This document shows positions 53,341 through 61,885 of a stretch of 64,000 bases of DNA, piece by piece. Positions within the stretch are counted from its first letter, which is position 1, and each line of letters begins with the position of its first letter. The position numbers were made by a program, and so were the translations under genes. The stretch is taken from the NCBI RefSeq assembly GCF_000741165.1, contig NZ_JGYN01000021.1:1-64000 (forward strand). The letters are read 5' to 3'. The stretch comes from Bifidobacterium biavatii DSM 23969. GTDB taxonomy: Bacteria > Actinomycetota > Actinomycetes > Actinomycetales > Bifidobacteriaceae. Below the pieces are notes generated by a model. That model was not told the DNA's origin. It made no database searches and was given only the letters and a program-made list of their open reading frames with translations.

Positions 53341-54804
53341 TCAGGCGGCGGCGTCCGCGATGGCGCGGCGCTTGGCCAGCTCGGCGCGGATGGCCGGCTC
53401 GTTCTTCTCGAACTTGCGATAGAAGAGCATGATGAAGATGCAGATCGCGTACACGATGATCGGCAGCCAGATGAAGCAGAACTTGATCGCGTCGAGCGCC
53501 TGGGCGCTCTGCTGCTGGTTGGCGACGTAGCCGGCGGCGGCCATGATCTTGGACGGGATCAGGTTGCCGAGTCCGGAGCCGAACTGGATGCAGAACGATG
53601 CGCCGACTGCGGACAGCAGGCCGGCCGCGCGGATGCCGTTCTTCCATTCGCCGTAGTCGACGGTGTCGGCGAGCATCGCGAACGGCATGGCGAGCGCCAT
53701 GGCCGCGCCGAGGATGGAGATCGCCCAGAAGACGACGAACAGGGCGAAGCTGTTGGACGCGGTGAGCAGGAGCAGCTGGCCGATGATGGCCATGACCATG
53801 CCGAGGATCATGGTGTCGGTCTTGCCGGCTTTGCCGAGGCGCTTGGAGATGACCGGGATGAGGAAGGTGGTGACGAGGCCGAGGATCTGCATGCCGTTGA
53901 GCACGGTGGCGAGGTTCTCGTTGTTCAGGTTGTACTTCGCGTAGTACACGGCCACGGACATGCGGTCCTCCTGCGCGATCCAGAAGATGACGAACGCGAC
54001 GATGAGCGTGATCCACGGCCAGTTGCCCTTGATGGCGTGCAGGCTTTCCTTAAACGGCAGCGGGTTCTGGGTCTTCGGATCGTAGTTGTGCTCGCGAATG
54101 TTGCGGAACGCGAACCACAGCAGGGCCACGGCGATCACGCCGTACACCGCGAAGGTGAACATGAAGCCGACCTTCTGGTTGGTCTGGCCGGTGAGCGCCT
54201 TGCCGGCCCAGTTGACCAGTGGGATGGTGCACACGGCGGTGATGAATGTGCCGAACAGGCCGCCGGAGAGACGGAACGTGTTGGCCTTGACGCGCTCGGC
54301 CGGGTCGGGCGTCAGGTTGGACAGGATCGCGGTGATCGGCGTCTGGATGCCGGTGTAGACGAGGCCGGCGGCGAGGATGTACGTGATGGTGGCGTAGACG
54401 ACCTTGCCCATCGGCGGCAGGTCGGGCGCGGTGAACGCAAGGAAGACGGTGAGCGCGAACGGCACGGCCATCCACAGGAAGAACGGGCGGGATTGGCCCC
54501 ACTTGGTCTTGGTGTGGTCGACGATAGAACCCCAGACCGGGGCGGAGATGCAGTCGCCGATGCGGGCGATGAGCAGGATCCAGCCGGCGGCCGCGGCGGT
54601 GATGCCGAACACGTCGGTGTAGAAGAACATGATGTAGGTGCCGAGCGAGGAATACAGCAGGTTGCCCGCCATATCGGTGCTCAGGTAGGAGACCTTCTCC
54701 TTGAGCGGCAGGACGCCGTTGAAATCGGCGTCCGCCTTGGCTTTCGTTTCATGTGATTTGGCGGCGGAAGTTTTCGCCAACCGTTCCGTGGCGGCAGCAG
54801 ACAT
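53341..54804 (-). CDS. GPH-family glycoside/pentoside:cation symporter
   Basis: 487 residues, 12 helices. It starts with a 30-residue Ala/Lys polar tail. Then VSYLSTDMAGNLLYSSLGTYIMFFYTDVFGI, RIGDCISAPVWGSIVDHTKTKWGQSRPFFLW (the GPH signature), and LADTVDYGEWKNGIRAAGLLSAVGAS near the end, all conserved in the LacS/MelB/XynB family. It imports a galactoside, melibiose or xylo/arabino-oligosaccharide with H+ or Na+. Without the C-terminal EIIA domain of LacS, PTS control is absent. GAGAGAGG precedes the ATG. A LacI-type site lies about 70 bp upstream and a strong terminator follows. Confidence 0.93.
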   Translation of the reverse strand: MSAAATERLAKTSAAKSHETKAKADADFNGVLPLKEKVSYLSTDMAGNLLYSSLGTYIMFFYTDVFGITAAAAGWILLIARIGDCISAPVWGSIVDHTKTKWGQSRPFFLWMAVPFALTVFLAFTAPDLPPMGKVVYATITYILAAGLVYTGIQTPITAILSNLTPDPAERVKANTFRLSGGLFGTFITAVCTIPLVNWAGKALTGQTNQKVGFMFTFAVYGVIAVALLWFAFRNIREHNYDPKTQNPLPFKESLHAIKGNWPWITLIVAFVIFWIAQEDRMSVAVYYAKYNLNNENLATVLNGMQILGLVTTFLIPVISKRLGKAGKTDTMILGMVMAIIGQLLLLTASNSFALFVVFWAISILGAAMALAMPFAMLADTVDYGEWKNGIRAAGLLSAVGASFCIQFGSGLGNLIPSKIMAAAGYVANQQQSAQALDAIKFCFIWLPIIVYAICIFIMLFYRKFEKNEPAIRAELAKRRAIADAAA

Positions 54805-54872
54805 GGTGTACCTCTCTCTATATGAACGCTAACAGCCAAGTATGGTTTACGCTGACTCGATTCAAGTTAATA

Positions 54873-54886
54873 TGTGAGCGATCACA
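54873..54886. promoter_or_regulatory. LacI-type operator candidate (TGTGAGCGATCACA)
   Basis: The arms TGTGA and TCACA are a perfect pair with the four-base centre GCGA, close to the classical LacI consensus TGTGAGCGCTCACA. It lies upstream of the GPH symporter (start 54804). A related site lies upstream of the sugar porter (53174). Confidence 0.7.
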
Positions 54887-55301
54887 ACTTCACCATTTCT
54901 TCACATTGTATCGCTCAACATCACACATGCAAAGGAACAGCCCTGAACAGACGTGAACACGACCATCGCATGAGTCGAACACGGCTGGACAACATCCGCT
55001 CAATCCGTCCAATCCGCATGTCGTTTGTGGCCGCATACAAACGCGCAGCCCGGAATTCGTGACGGCATACAACGCGACATAACCTACGGCATCGTAAGTT
55101 AATTGACAGAACAGAAGCAAACGTCAGCTGCGCGTCATCCCGCACGGCGAGGTCACGCGACGCGCATCATTCATCGCGCATCACGATTGCCCATCGCACA
55201 CGACACGGCACACAGCACGACGCAGCACGGCACACAGCACACCAGCACAGCACCAGCAGCGACCGGCCGCAACCGGTCGCGGAAACGGAACACGGCACAT
55301 C
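54887..55301. other. Divergent intergenic region with GCAC-rich direct repeats
   Basis: No gene is seen. CACGGCACACAGCAC occurs at 55203 and 55225, 22 bp apart, inside a CAC/GCA-rich tract that runs to the fadD-like start. It contains the presumed promoter of the fadD-like gene, which I could not fix. Confidence 0.5.
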
Positions 55302-57122
55302 ATGCGCACCGAATACACCACCCCCGGCTCGATCGTCGTACGCGACGACGAAACCCTCTACTCGCTCCTCACCGAACGCATCGAACGCACCGGCGAAGAC
55401 ACCGTCATCGCCTCGCGCAAGCTCGGCCCGGGCCGCTGGGACGACATCACCACCGGCGAATTCCACAAACTCGTCCTCGCCGCCGCCAAGGGCCTCATCG
55501 CCTTCGGCATCAAGAAAGGCGACGCGGTCACCCTGTTCTCCGCCACCCGCTACGAGTGGGGCGTGCTCGACTTCGCGCTCGCCGCGATCGGCGCAGTGAA
55601 CGTGCCGATCTACGACACCGACTCCGCCGCACAGGCCGAACGCATCCTCAACGACTCCGCCGTCAAACTCGCCATCGCCGACGACCGCGAGCGCTTCGAC
55701 CGTCTCGACTCGGTCAAGGACCATTGCCCTGCCCTGCAGCAGATCCTGATGATGGACGGCAACGCGCTCGGCGCGCTGCAGGGCTTCGGCGTCACCGTCT
55801 CCGACGAGGAGCTCGACGAACGCATCGCGTCGGTGCGCGCCGACGATCTGGCGACGATCGTGTACACGTCCGGTTCGACCGGCGCGCCGAAGGGCGCGGA
55901 GCTCACGCACCGCAACTTCCTGTCGATCGTGCGCGCGGGCTACGAGTGCCTGTCGGAGATGATCTGCGACGGGCATCCCCGACTGCTGCTGTTCCTGCCG
56001 CTCGCGCACTGCTTCGCGCGCTACATCCAGTACTGCTCGATCGGCTCCGACGACGGCGTGGTCGGCTACCTGCCGGACACGCGTTCGCTGTTGCCGGATC
56101 TGCGCTCGTTCCAGCCGACGTACCTACTCGGCGTGCCGCGCGTGTTCGAGAAGGTGTACAACGCGGCCTCGCAGAAGGCCGGCATGGGCCTCAAGGGCCG
56201 CCTGTTCGCCAAGGCCGTGGCCGCGGCGCGTCAGTGGTCGCGCGACGAACAGGCCGGCACGCCGCATTCAGCCAAGGCGATCGCCGAACGGGCGACGTAC
56301 GAGGCGCTCGTCTACCGTACGATCCGCGGCGCGCTCGGCCCGCGCATCCGGTTCGTCGCGTGCGGCGGCGCACCGCTCGACCCGGATCTCGCGCACTTCT
56401 ACAACGGCATCGGCCTGCCGATGATCCAGGGCTACGGCATGACCGAAACGGCCGCCCCGTTCACCGTGACGCGCGTGGACGACAACGTGATCGGCACGGT
56501 CGGTCAGCCCGCGCCCGGCTCGTCGGTGCGCATCGCGGACGACGGCGAACTGCAGGTGCGCGGCGCGAACGTGTTCCGCGGCTACCACAACCTGCCGGAG
56601 AAGACCGCGGAGGCGTTCACGTCGGACGGTTGGCTGCGCACGGGCGATCTCGCGTCGATCGACGACGAGGGCCGCGTGACGATCACCGGACGCAAGAAGG
56701 ACATCATCATCACGGCCGGCGGCAAGAACGTGTCGCCGATCCCGCTCGAGCAGGAGATCGTCAAGTGCCCGATCGTCGAACATGCGGTGGTGGTGGGCGA
56801 CCAGCGGCCGTTCATCGGCGCGCTCGTGACGCTCGACCCGGACGGGCTTGCCGCATGGCTGCCGGCGCACGGATTCGCAGCCGATCTGCCGATCACGGAC
56901 GCGGCGCAGCTGCCGGACGTGCACGACGAGATCCAGCGGTATGTGGATCGCGCCAATGCGACCGTGTCGCGCGCCGAGTCGGTGCGCAAGTTCGTGGTGC
57001 TGGCCGACCGTTTCACGCAGGACAACAAGTGCCTGACGCCGAGTTTGAAGGTCGTGCGGCCGGCCGTGAACCGCGTCTTCGCCGACGTGATCGACCAGCA
57101 GATCTACGCCGGCAAACGCTGA
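55302..57122 (+). CDS. Long-chain fatty-acid:CoA ligase-like AMP-forming enzyme (FadD15 type)
   Basis: 606 residues of the ANL superfamily: P-loop IVYTSGSTGAPKGAELTH, then GYGMTETAAPFT, SDGWLRTGDLA and GRKKDIIITAGGKNVSP, the hinge and C-terminal lid. This gives ATP + acid to acyl-AMP and acyl-CoA. The first 50 residues (TPGSIVVRDDETLYSLLTERIE) are typical of the actinobacterial FadD15/ACSL branch. Bifidobacteria lack beta-oxidation, so it probably feeds acyl groups to lipid synthesis or detoxification (inference). There is no strong ribosome binding site, only GGAAACGGAAC in a repetitive leader. A terminator follows. Confidence 0.93.
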   Translation: MRTEYTTPGSIVVRDDETLYSLLTERIERTGEDTVIASRKLGPGRWDDITTGEFHKLVLAAAKGLIAFGIKKGDAVTLFSATRYEWGVLDFALAAIGAVNVPIYDTDSAAQAERILNDSAVKLAIADDRERFDRLDSVKDHCPALQQILMMDGNALGALQGFGVTVSDEELDERIASVRADDLATIVYTSGSTGAPKGAELTHRNFLSIVRAGYECLSEMICDGHPRLLLFLPLAHCFARYIQYCSIGSDDGVVGYLPDTRSLLPDLRSFQPTYLLGVPRVFEKVYNAASQKAGMGLKGRLFAKAVAAARQWSRDEQAGTPHSAKAIAERATYEALVYRTIRGALGPRIRFVACGGAPLDPDLAHFYNGIGLPMIQGYGMTETAAPFTVTRVDDNVIGTVGQPAPGSSVRIADDGELQVRGANVFRGYHNLPEKTAEAFTSDGWLRTGDLASIDDEGRVTITGRKKDIIITAGGKNVSPIPLEQEIVKCPIVEHAVVVGDQRPFIGALVTLDPDGLAAWLPAHGFAADLPITDAAQLPDVHDEIQRYVDRANATVSRAESVRKFVVLADRFTQDNKCLTPSLKVVRPAVNRVFADVIDQQIYAGKR

Positions 57123-57143
57123 GCCGATTGCACCGAAACGTAT

Positions 57144-57192
57144 GCGGCGTCAGGAGACCGTGAGTCACGGTCCTCTGACGCCGCTTGCGTTT
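57144..57192 (+). terminator. Terminator of the fadD-like gene
   Basis: GCGGCGTCAG plus AGACCGTG pair with CACGGTC plus CTGACGCCGC around a short loop, followed by TTGCGTTT. Confidence 0.85.
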
Positions 57193-57279
57193 CATCCGTT
57201 CCATGCCGCGGCTGAAATCGGTCATGTATGACCCTTTTATCGGCCGGTTTCAGCCACGTTCCGGAACCAGGACTCATGG

Positions 57280-58104
57280 TCAGTCGGAACCGGAACCGAG
57301 CGAATAGAGGTTTTCGTCGTACGCGACGATGACGGTGCTGGTCGAGTCGGGGTCGGACGGGATCGCAGGCTGATGCCTGAGCACGTAGGTTTTGTACGCG
57401 TACCCGTCATCCCGTTGAATGGCCCGCGAGAACCGCTTGTCGGAGACGACGATCTCGCCGTCGCGCCACCACCATTCGCGGATCTGCCCTTGGCCATCGT
57501 GATGAATGGTGGCCGGCTGACGGGGATCATCCTTGTCGGCCCAGTCGGCGTCGGCGGTCGGGTCGAACCACAGGATGCGCACCGATACGCCGTCCGAGGC
57601 CGTGTCGGTACCGGCGTTCCGGGAGGGGCCGACACCGTCGACGACCAGTCGCAGCACGGATTCGCGCCCGGCACGCACGTCGTTCATAAACGCGTCGATC
57701 GGCGCCTCGTCGGGACCGTTGTAGGTCGGGAACTCGTCGTCGTCAACCGTCCGCCAGCCGTAGTCGGCGCGTCCGCCGTACGCGTAGCCGCGCGCGATCA
57801 GCTGATCCTTGGCGATGTCAGGTTCGAACGCGACGAGCTCGTCGTAGATCCGCTGCGCAGTGACGCGCGTGGCCCGCTGCCAGACGAACACGCCGGTGAC
57901 GATCACCGCGAACGCGAGGAATGCAACAAGCAGCCACCACCACATCGGCCGGCCGGTTGAGCTGCCGCGGCCGGGCTCCGATGCGACCCTTCGGGCATGC
58001 GGCTCGTTGCGTCGCAGATCATCACGCTGCAACTCGCCGCTACCGCTTGTCGCGGATGGAAAGATAATATACCGCCTCCCGTTGCTCATCGACGTGGGGT
58101 TCAT
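57280..58104 (-). CDS. Single-pass membrane protein of unknown function
   Basis: 274 residues. A cytoplasmic basic N-terminus of about 52 residues (HARRVASEPGRGS region) precedes one helix (WWWLLVAFLAFAVIVTGVFVWQ) and an extracytoplasmic acidic domain. Its features are EPDIAKDQLIARGYAYGG, VRILWFDPTADADWADKDD, IREWWWRDGEIVVSDKRF and IVAYDENLYSLGSG. I do not recognise the family; the size and beta-rich pattern would suit a small sensing or binding domain. The excellent site GAAGGAGG precedes the ATG. It is divergent from the response regulator at 58269, so a shared role as a sensor is imaginable but unsupported. Confidence 0.8.
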   Translation of the reverse strand: MNPTSMSNGRRYIIFPSATSGSGELQRDDLRRNEPHARRVASEPGRGSSTGRPMWWWLLVAFLAFAVIVTGVFVWQRATRVTAQRIYDELVAFEPDIAKDQLIARGYAYGGRADYGWRTVDDDEFPTYNGPDEAPIDAFMNDVRAGRESVLRLVVDGVGPSRNAGTDTASDGVSVRILWFDPTADADWADKDDPRQPATIHHDGQGQIREWWWRDGEIVVSDKRFSRAIQRDDGYAYKTYVLRHQPAIPSDPDSTSTVIVAYDENLYSLGSGSD

Positions 58105-58230
58105 GATGACCTCCTTCGATCAGGCCGTATGTCGGAACGGCTGCCGATCGGTCGGATATCGCCGATACTGCCACGCTACGATGGTTCCATTGTCCCGCGC
58201 CATGACGCGACATGCGGTGCATGACATGGG

Positions 58231-58261
58231 TTGCCGCCGCCGTGTCGCGCGCGCTTAGACT
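58231..58261 (+). promoter_or_regulatory. Weak promoter of the response regulator, leaderless start
   Basis: TTGCCG (58231) and TAGACT (58256-58261), spacer 19. The ATG at 58269 follows seven bases later, and no Shine-Dalgarno is present, so the message is probably leaderless. The spacer is longer than optimal. Confidence 0.35.
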
Positions 58262-58268
58262 GGACCGC

Positions 58269-59051
58269 ATGGAACAGCATGGGCGGCGCAAACCGGTTTC
58301 GATCGCGATAGTGGACAACGATCGCATGGCGCTGATGGCGTTGTCGTCGCTGCTGACCCGCGACGGATGCGCGGTGACGTGGACGGCGCAGCTCGGCGCG
58401 AGCGCGATCCAACGCTGCATCCGAGCCCAAGACCGCCCGGACGTGCTGCTGGTCGACATGGCACTGTCCGACATGACCGGAGTCGACGTGTGCCGTGCGG
58501 TGCGCCGGTGGGCGCCGGCGCTGCCGATGATCGGCGTGACCGCCTACGATCCGGCCGTCTATTACGATGCGGCCGTCGCCGCAGGGGCCGCCGCCGTGCT
58601 CAGTAAGGACGATGTTTCGGCGATCGCCGACGCCGTTCGCGCAGCGTGCGCATGCCGACGGCCCGATGCGCCTGTCGGACTTCCCGCCGACGCGCGGCAG
58701 GCTGGCTCACCGGCCGCGCCGGTCTCAAGCTCCCCTGCCGACGTCGTTCGTTCGGATGAGCCGGACGGGCCGGTCGATCCAGTCAGTCCAGCCGGTCCGT
58801 CCGGACCGCCCATCCGTTCCGGTTGCATGGACGCGTCGCGGGCGCAACCGGAGCGATCGTTTGCATTGTCCGCACAACAATCCGCCATCATGCGCATGTA
58901 TGCGGACGGACGGTCGACCGACGACATCGCCGCCGCGCTCGGCATCAGCAAAGGCACGATCTTCTCGCAGGTCGCGCGCGTGCGCGGGAAGCTGCACGCG
59001 CGCGACCGCGACGAGGCGGTCGCCCTGTGCCGGCGGTATCTGCGGATGTGA
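58269..59051 (+). CDS. LuxR/NarL-family response regulator
   Basis: 260 residues. The receiver domain has IAIVDNDRMAL (acidic pocket), the phospho-accepting Asp63 in LLVDMALSDMTG, IGVTAYD and VLSKDD (the conserved Lys). It is followed by a Pro/Ser/Asp-rich linker of about 60 residues. Then a LuxR-type helix-turn-helix: LSAQQSAIMRMYADGRSTDDIAAALGISKGTIFSQVARVRGKLH. The partner histidine kinase lies 205 bp downstream on the same strand. There is no ribosome binding site, so it is probably leaderless; the upstream in-frame ATG at 58212 is rejected. Confidence 0.9.
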   Translation: MEQHGRRKPVSIAIVDNDRMALMALSSLLTRDGCAVTWTAQLGASAIQRCIRAQDRPDVLLVDMALSDMTGVDVCRAVRRWAPALPMIGVTAYDPAVYYDAAVAAGAAAVLSKDDVSAIADAVRAACACRRPDAPVGLPADARQAGSPAAPVSSSPADVVRSDEPDGPVDPVSPAGPSGPPIRSGCMDASRAQPERSFALSAQQSAIMRMYADGRSTDDIAAALGISKGTIFSQVARVRGKLHARDRDEAVALCRRYLRM

Positions 59052-59137
59052 GGCAGATTCGCCGGCGTCACGCTCGTCGCACCGCGGCTCGGGCACGAAG
59101 TGGTCAGCACACGGTCTCCGGCGTATCGCCAACAGCG

Positions 59138-59165
59138 CGTCGCCGGCACCGCATTACCGGCGACG
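59138..59165 (+). terminator. Hairpin between response regulator and kinase genes
   Basis: CGTCGCCGG pairs perfectly with CCGGCGACG around a 10-base loop, 90 bp after the regulator stop. No T-run follows, so it may be an attenuating or stabilising structure rather than a full terminator. Confidence 0.4.
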
Positions 59166-59256
59166 AAACGCCGACGCGGCATGGATCAGCAGAAAACACG
59201 GCGCGAAACATAGTGCAGAAAACGTAACCCACAACCAACGACCAACGGAAAGCGCG

Positions 59257-60816
59257 ATGATGTTCAGACAACGCATTGACCAACAACTGCTATGGGATTG
59301 GCGGACCCGCGTGCTGTTGGCGTGCGCGTCGATTCCGGTGGTGATCGAAACCCTGTATTTGCGCGGGACCGGCGAGGGCGGAGACGCGACGGTGCTGTTC
59401 ACGTTGTTGTCCGTCGTCGGTTGTCTGCTGATGTCGCTGCTGCCGCGCGTCGGCGGCTGGGCGATCATCGCGCTGTGGGCGGCGCGATGCGTCACGCCGC
59501 AGACGACGCCGCTGTCAATACTGTTCTGCCTGCTGGTCGCCGTCACGATCATGACGTATTTGGGCATCGCGATGGCGCTGGCGGCGGCGATCGCCGCGGA
59601 GGCCGCCACGGCGGCGCGCATATGGTTGTATCCGTGGGATTCGTCGGTGTTTGCGATCGTATGCGCCACGGCCGCGTTTCTGATGGTCGCGCTGTGGCTC
59701 GGCTCGATGATGAGCTGGAGGGAGCGGCAGGAGGCCGACGAGCTGGAACGTGCCGCGCTGCTACGTCGCGTCGCGGATCAGCGGCTCGCCGAACAGCTGC
59801 ATCATTCGGTCGCCAACGACCTGACGACGATTCTGCTGCTTGCGCGGCAGCTGTGGACGGAACCAGCGACACGGGATGGCGGAGACGGCGGAGAACGGAC
59901 GCCTGGCGGCGACGGGGCCGACGGGGGCCGGCAGGGATCCGTTCACGGGAACGGGAATGCCGGGACCGATGCCGGGGCCGATGTTGACGTCAATGCCGGC
60001 GCCGACATCGGCGATCGAGCGGACACCGCGGCGATCATCGAACGAACCGCGCAGGATTCTCTCGCCAAGGTGCGCACGCTCATCGCCGGACTGGACCGGG
60101 TCGACGATCGTACCGCGGCCCTCTCGTCAGCTCCGGCCAGTCCGGACAAGCCGGTCAATCCAGCCGAACCAGTCGACCCTAACAATCCGACCGGCCCAGG
60201 CAAACCGGACGGCAAACGCGTCGGCACTGCGCTGCACAGGACGTCAATCGGGCACGCATTCACCGAACATCATCCGCTCACCACGCTCGGTACAAACGAA
60301 CTGCAATCGATCGCAGCAACGTACGACGAACGGCTGCACGCACACGGATTAGCCGGCGAAACCATCATCGGCGGCGTCCCGAGCTGCTCGTGCACCGCCG
60401 AACGCAAGGCCGCGCTGCTCGACATCCTGCACGAAATCGTCGGCAACATGATGAAATATGCCGATCCGGCAGCCGGCTACTGCATCGCGGTCACGCTCGC
60501 GCCCGGACTGGTCACGCTGTCCGCGTCCAACGGGATCCTCCGGCCGGTCGACGCCGGCGGTATCGGCACGCATGCCGGACCGGACAGTGCACCACACGCA
60601 CCACAGGGCACAGCCACGGACATCGGCTCAGGCATCGGGTCACCGGTCGGACCGGTCGCTAACAATCATGACGTCCCAGACTCGACCGTCGGCATCTTCA
60701 GCGGCGGCACCGGTCTCGAACGTTGCCGCCATACGGCCATGTCGCTCGGCGGCGAATTCACCGTCGGATGCGACGGCTCCGCGTGGACCACGTTGCTCAA
60801 ACTGCCGATGGCCTGA
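59257..60816 (+). CDS. NarX/DesK-type sensor histidine kinase
   Basis: 519 residues. The N-terminal part has five or six membrane helices (from residue 15 to 150). The dimerisation/phosphotransfer segment is QRLAEQLHHSVANDLTTILLLARQL, with phospho-His at 182, where family members have LHD and this protein has LHH. A long low-complexity Asp/Gly/Pro insert follows (residues 200-320). The HATPase part is compact, with ILHEIVGNMMKYAD (N box) and GGTGLERCRHTAMSLGGEF (G box). The signal is unknown. The cognate regulator is the LuxR-type protein upstream. Start ATG 59257 has GGAA upstream; ATG 59260 is possible. Confidence 0.88.
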   Translation: MMFRQRIDQQLLWDWRTRVLLACASIPVVIETLYLRGTGEGGDATVLFTLLSVVGCLLMSLLPRVGGWAIIALWAARCVTPQTTPLSILFCLLVAVTIMTYLGIAMALAAAIAAEAATAARIWLYPWDSSVFAIVCATAAFLMVALWLGSMMSWRERQEADELERAALLRRVADQRLAEQLHHSVANDLTTILLLARQLWTEPATRDGGDGGERTPGGDGADGGRQGSVHGNGNAGTDAGADVDVNAGADIGDRADTAAIIERTAQDSLAKVRTLIAGLDRVDDRTAALSSAPASPDKPVNPAEPVDPNNPTGPGKPDGKRVGTALHRTSIGHAFTEHHPLTTLGTNELQSIAATYDERLHAHGLAGETIIGGVPSCSCTAERKAALLDILHEIVGNMMKYADPAAGYCIAVTLAPGLVTLSASNGILRPVDAGGIGTHAGPDSAPHAPQGTATDIGSGIGSPVGPVANNHDVPDSTVGIFSGGTGLERCRHTAMSLGGEFTVGCDGSAWTTLLKLPMA

Positions 60817-60952
60817 ACGCCATTATCTATGAGCCATAAGCCTCGATCACGATCGGGAAAATACCAGACCAGCGGTTGCACCGGTTCGTTAAAGTGACGG
60901 TATCGCCGCGAATTGGACTGCGGCCTGTTGACAATTGGAATGGGGGTTTACG

Positions 60953-61777
60953 ATGACCGATCGATCGCTCGTCGCCGTGACGCCACTGATGGACTATGGG
61001 CGGGACAGTTTGTGGATGCTGCCCGGATACATGGATGCGGTGCTGCGCGCCGGCGGCACTCCGGTGATGCTGCCATTGACCGATGACGCGGACGCGGTGG
61101 AGCAGTGTGCGGAGCGGTTCGACGCGTTCCTGTTCACAGGCGGACCGGATGTGGGGCCGAACGTCGGATCGGATGTGCAATCCGGTGTTGAACCGGACGT
61201 TGGACCGGAGAACAAACCGGATGCTGGAAACAAGCCTGACACGGAACCGAACTTGGGACGAGACGGTTCGGCGAGTCTTCCGGACGATACCGGCCGCAAT
61301 GAGGCATTGAGCCCGGAACGGGACCGGATGGAATCGCTGCTCTTGCCGGCCGCAATGCGGCTGAACAAGCCGATTCTGGGCATTTGCCGCGGCATTCAGT
61401 TCATCAACAAGTATTTGGGTGGCACGCTGTGGCAGGATCTGCCCACCGAGCATCCCAGCGAGGTGGAGCATCACATGAAGCCGCCGTACGACTCGTTTGG
61501 GCACCACGTGGAGCTGGTGCCCGGCACACCGTTGGCGGAGCTGTTCGCAGGCCAACGGGAGATCGCTGTCAATAGCTATCACCATCAGGCCGTGCGCGAG
61601 CTGGCTCCGGGCCTGCGCGTGATGGCCACGGCGCCGGACGGGATAGTCGAGGCGCTGTGGCGGCCAGACAGCCGATTCCTGTGGGCCGTGCAATGGCATC
61701 CAGAATTCCTGTACCGCGTGGATCCGCGTTCCCAAGCCATCTTCAACACGTTCGTCGCCGCAGCTCGGTCCCGGTAA
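60953..61777 (+). CDS. Class-I glutamine amidotransferase, gamma-glutamyl-GABA hydrolase (PuuD) type
   Basis: 274 residues. The nucleophile Cys145 is in LGICRGIQFIN, with His249 and Glu251 in WAVQWHPEFL, plus WQDLPTEHPSEVEHH and the YHHQAVREL substrate region: peptidase C26 family. It cleaves gamma-glutamyl bonds such as gamma-glutamyl-GABA. After the FTGGPDVGPN segment there is an unusual 45-residue insert of alternating Pro/Asp/Gly/Val units (SDVQSG, VEPDVGPE, NKPDAGN, KPDTEPN), where family members have a short loop. GGGGG lies six bases upstream of the ATG at 60953. A bidirectional terminator follows. Confidence 0.9.
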   Translation: MTDRSLVAVTPLMDYGRDSLWMLPGYMDAVLRAGGTPVMLPLTDDADAVEQCAERFDAFLFTGGPDVGPNVGSDVQSGVEPDVGPENKPDAGNKPDTEPNLGRDGSASLPDDTGRNEALSPERDRMESLLLPAAMRLNKPILGICRGIQFINKYLGGTLWQDLPTEHPSEVEHHMKPPYDSFGHHVELVPGTPLAELFAGQREIAVNSYHHQAVRELAPGLRVMATAPDGIVEALWRPDSRFLWAVQWHPEFLYRVDPRSQAIFNTFVAAARSR

Positions 61778-61810
61778 CCCAACTTTCTCCCGCAAGACTG
61801 CCCCCACGAC

Positions 61811-61851
61811 GTCGAAAGGCCGTCCGGCATAATGTCGGACGGCCTTTCGAC
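61811..61851. terminator. Bidirectional terminator between PuuD-like gene and araA
   Basis: GTCGAAAGGCCGTCCG pairs with CGGACGGCCTTTCGAC over 16 bp around a 9-base loop. It lies between convergent genes. Confidence 0.9.
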
Positions 61852-61885
61852 TATCGGTTACCGATCAGAGATCAAGCGATCGTGA

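Noticed and set aside
60928-60954. TTGACA -35 box with a -10 at the PuuD-like start
   Set aside because: The -10 would overlap the ATG at 60953, so the transcript would begin inside the gene. It is probably chance.
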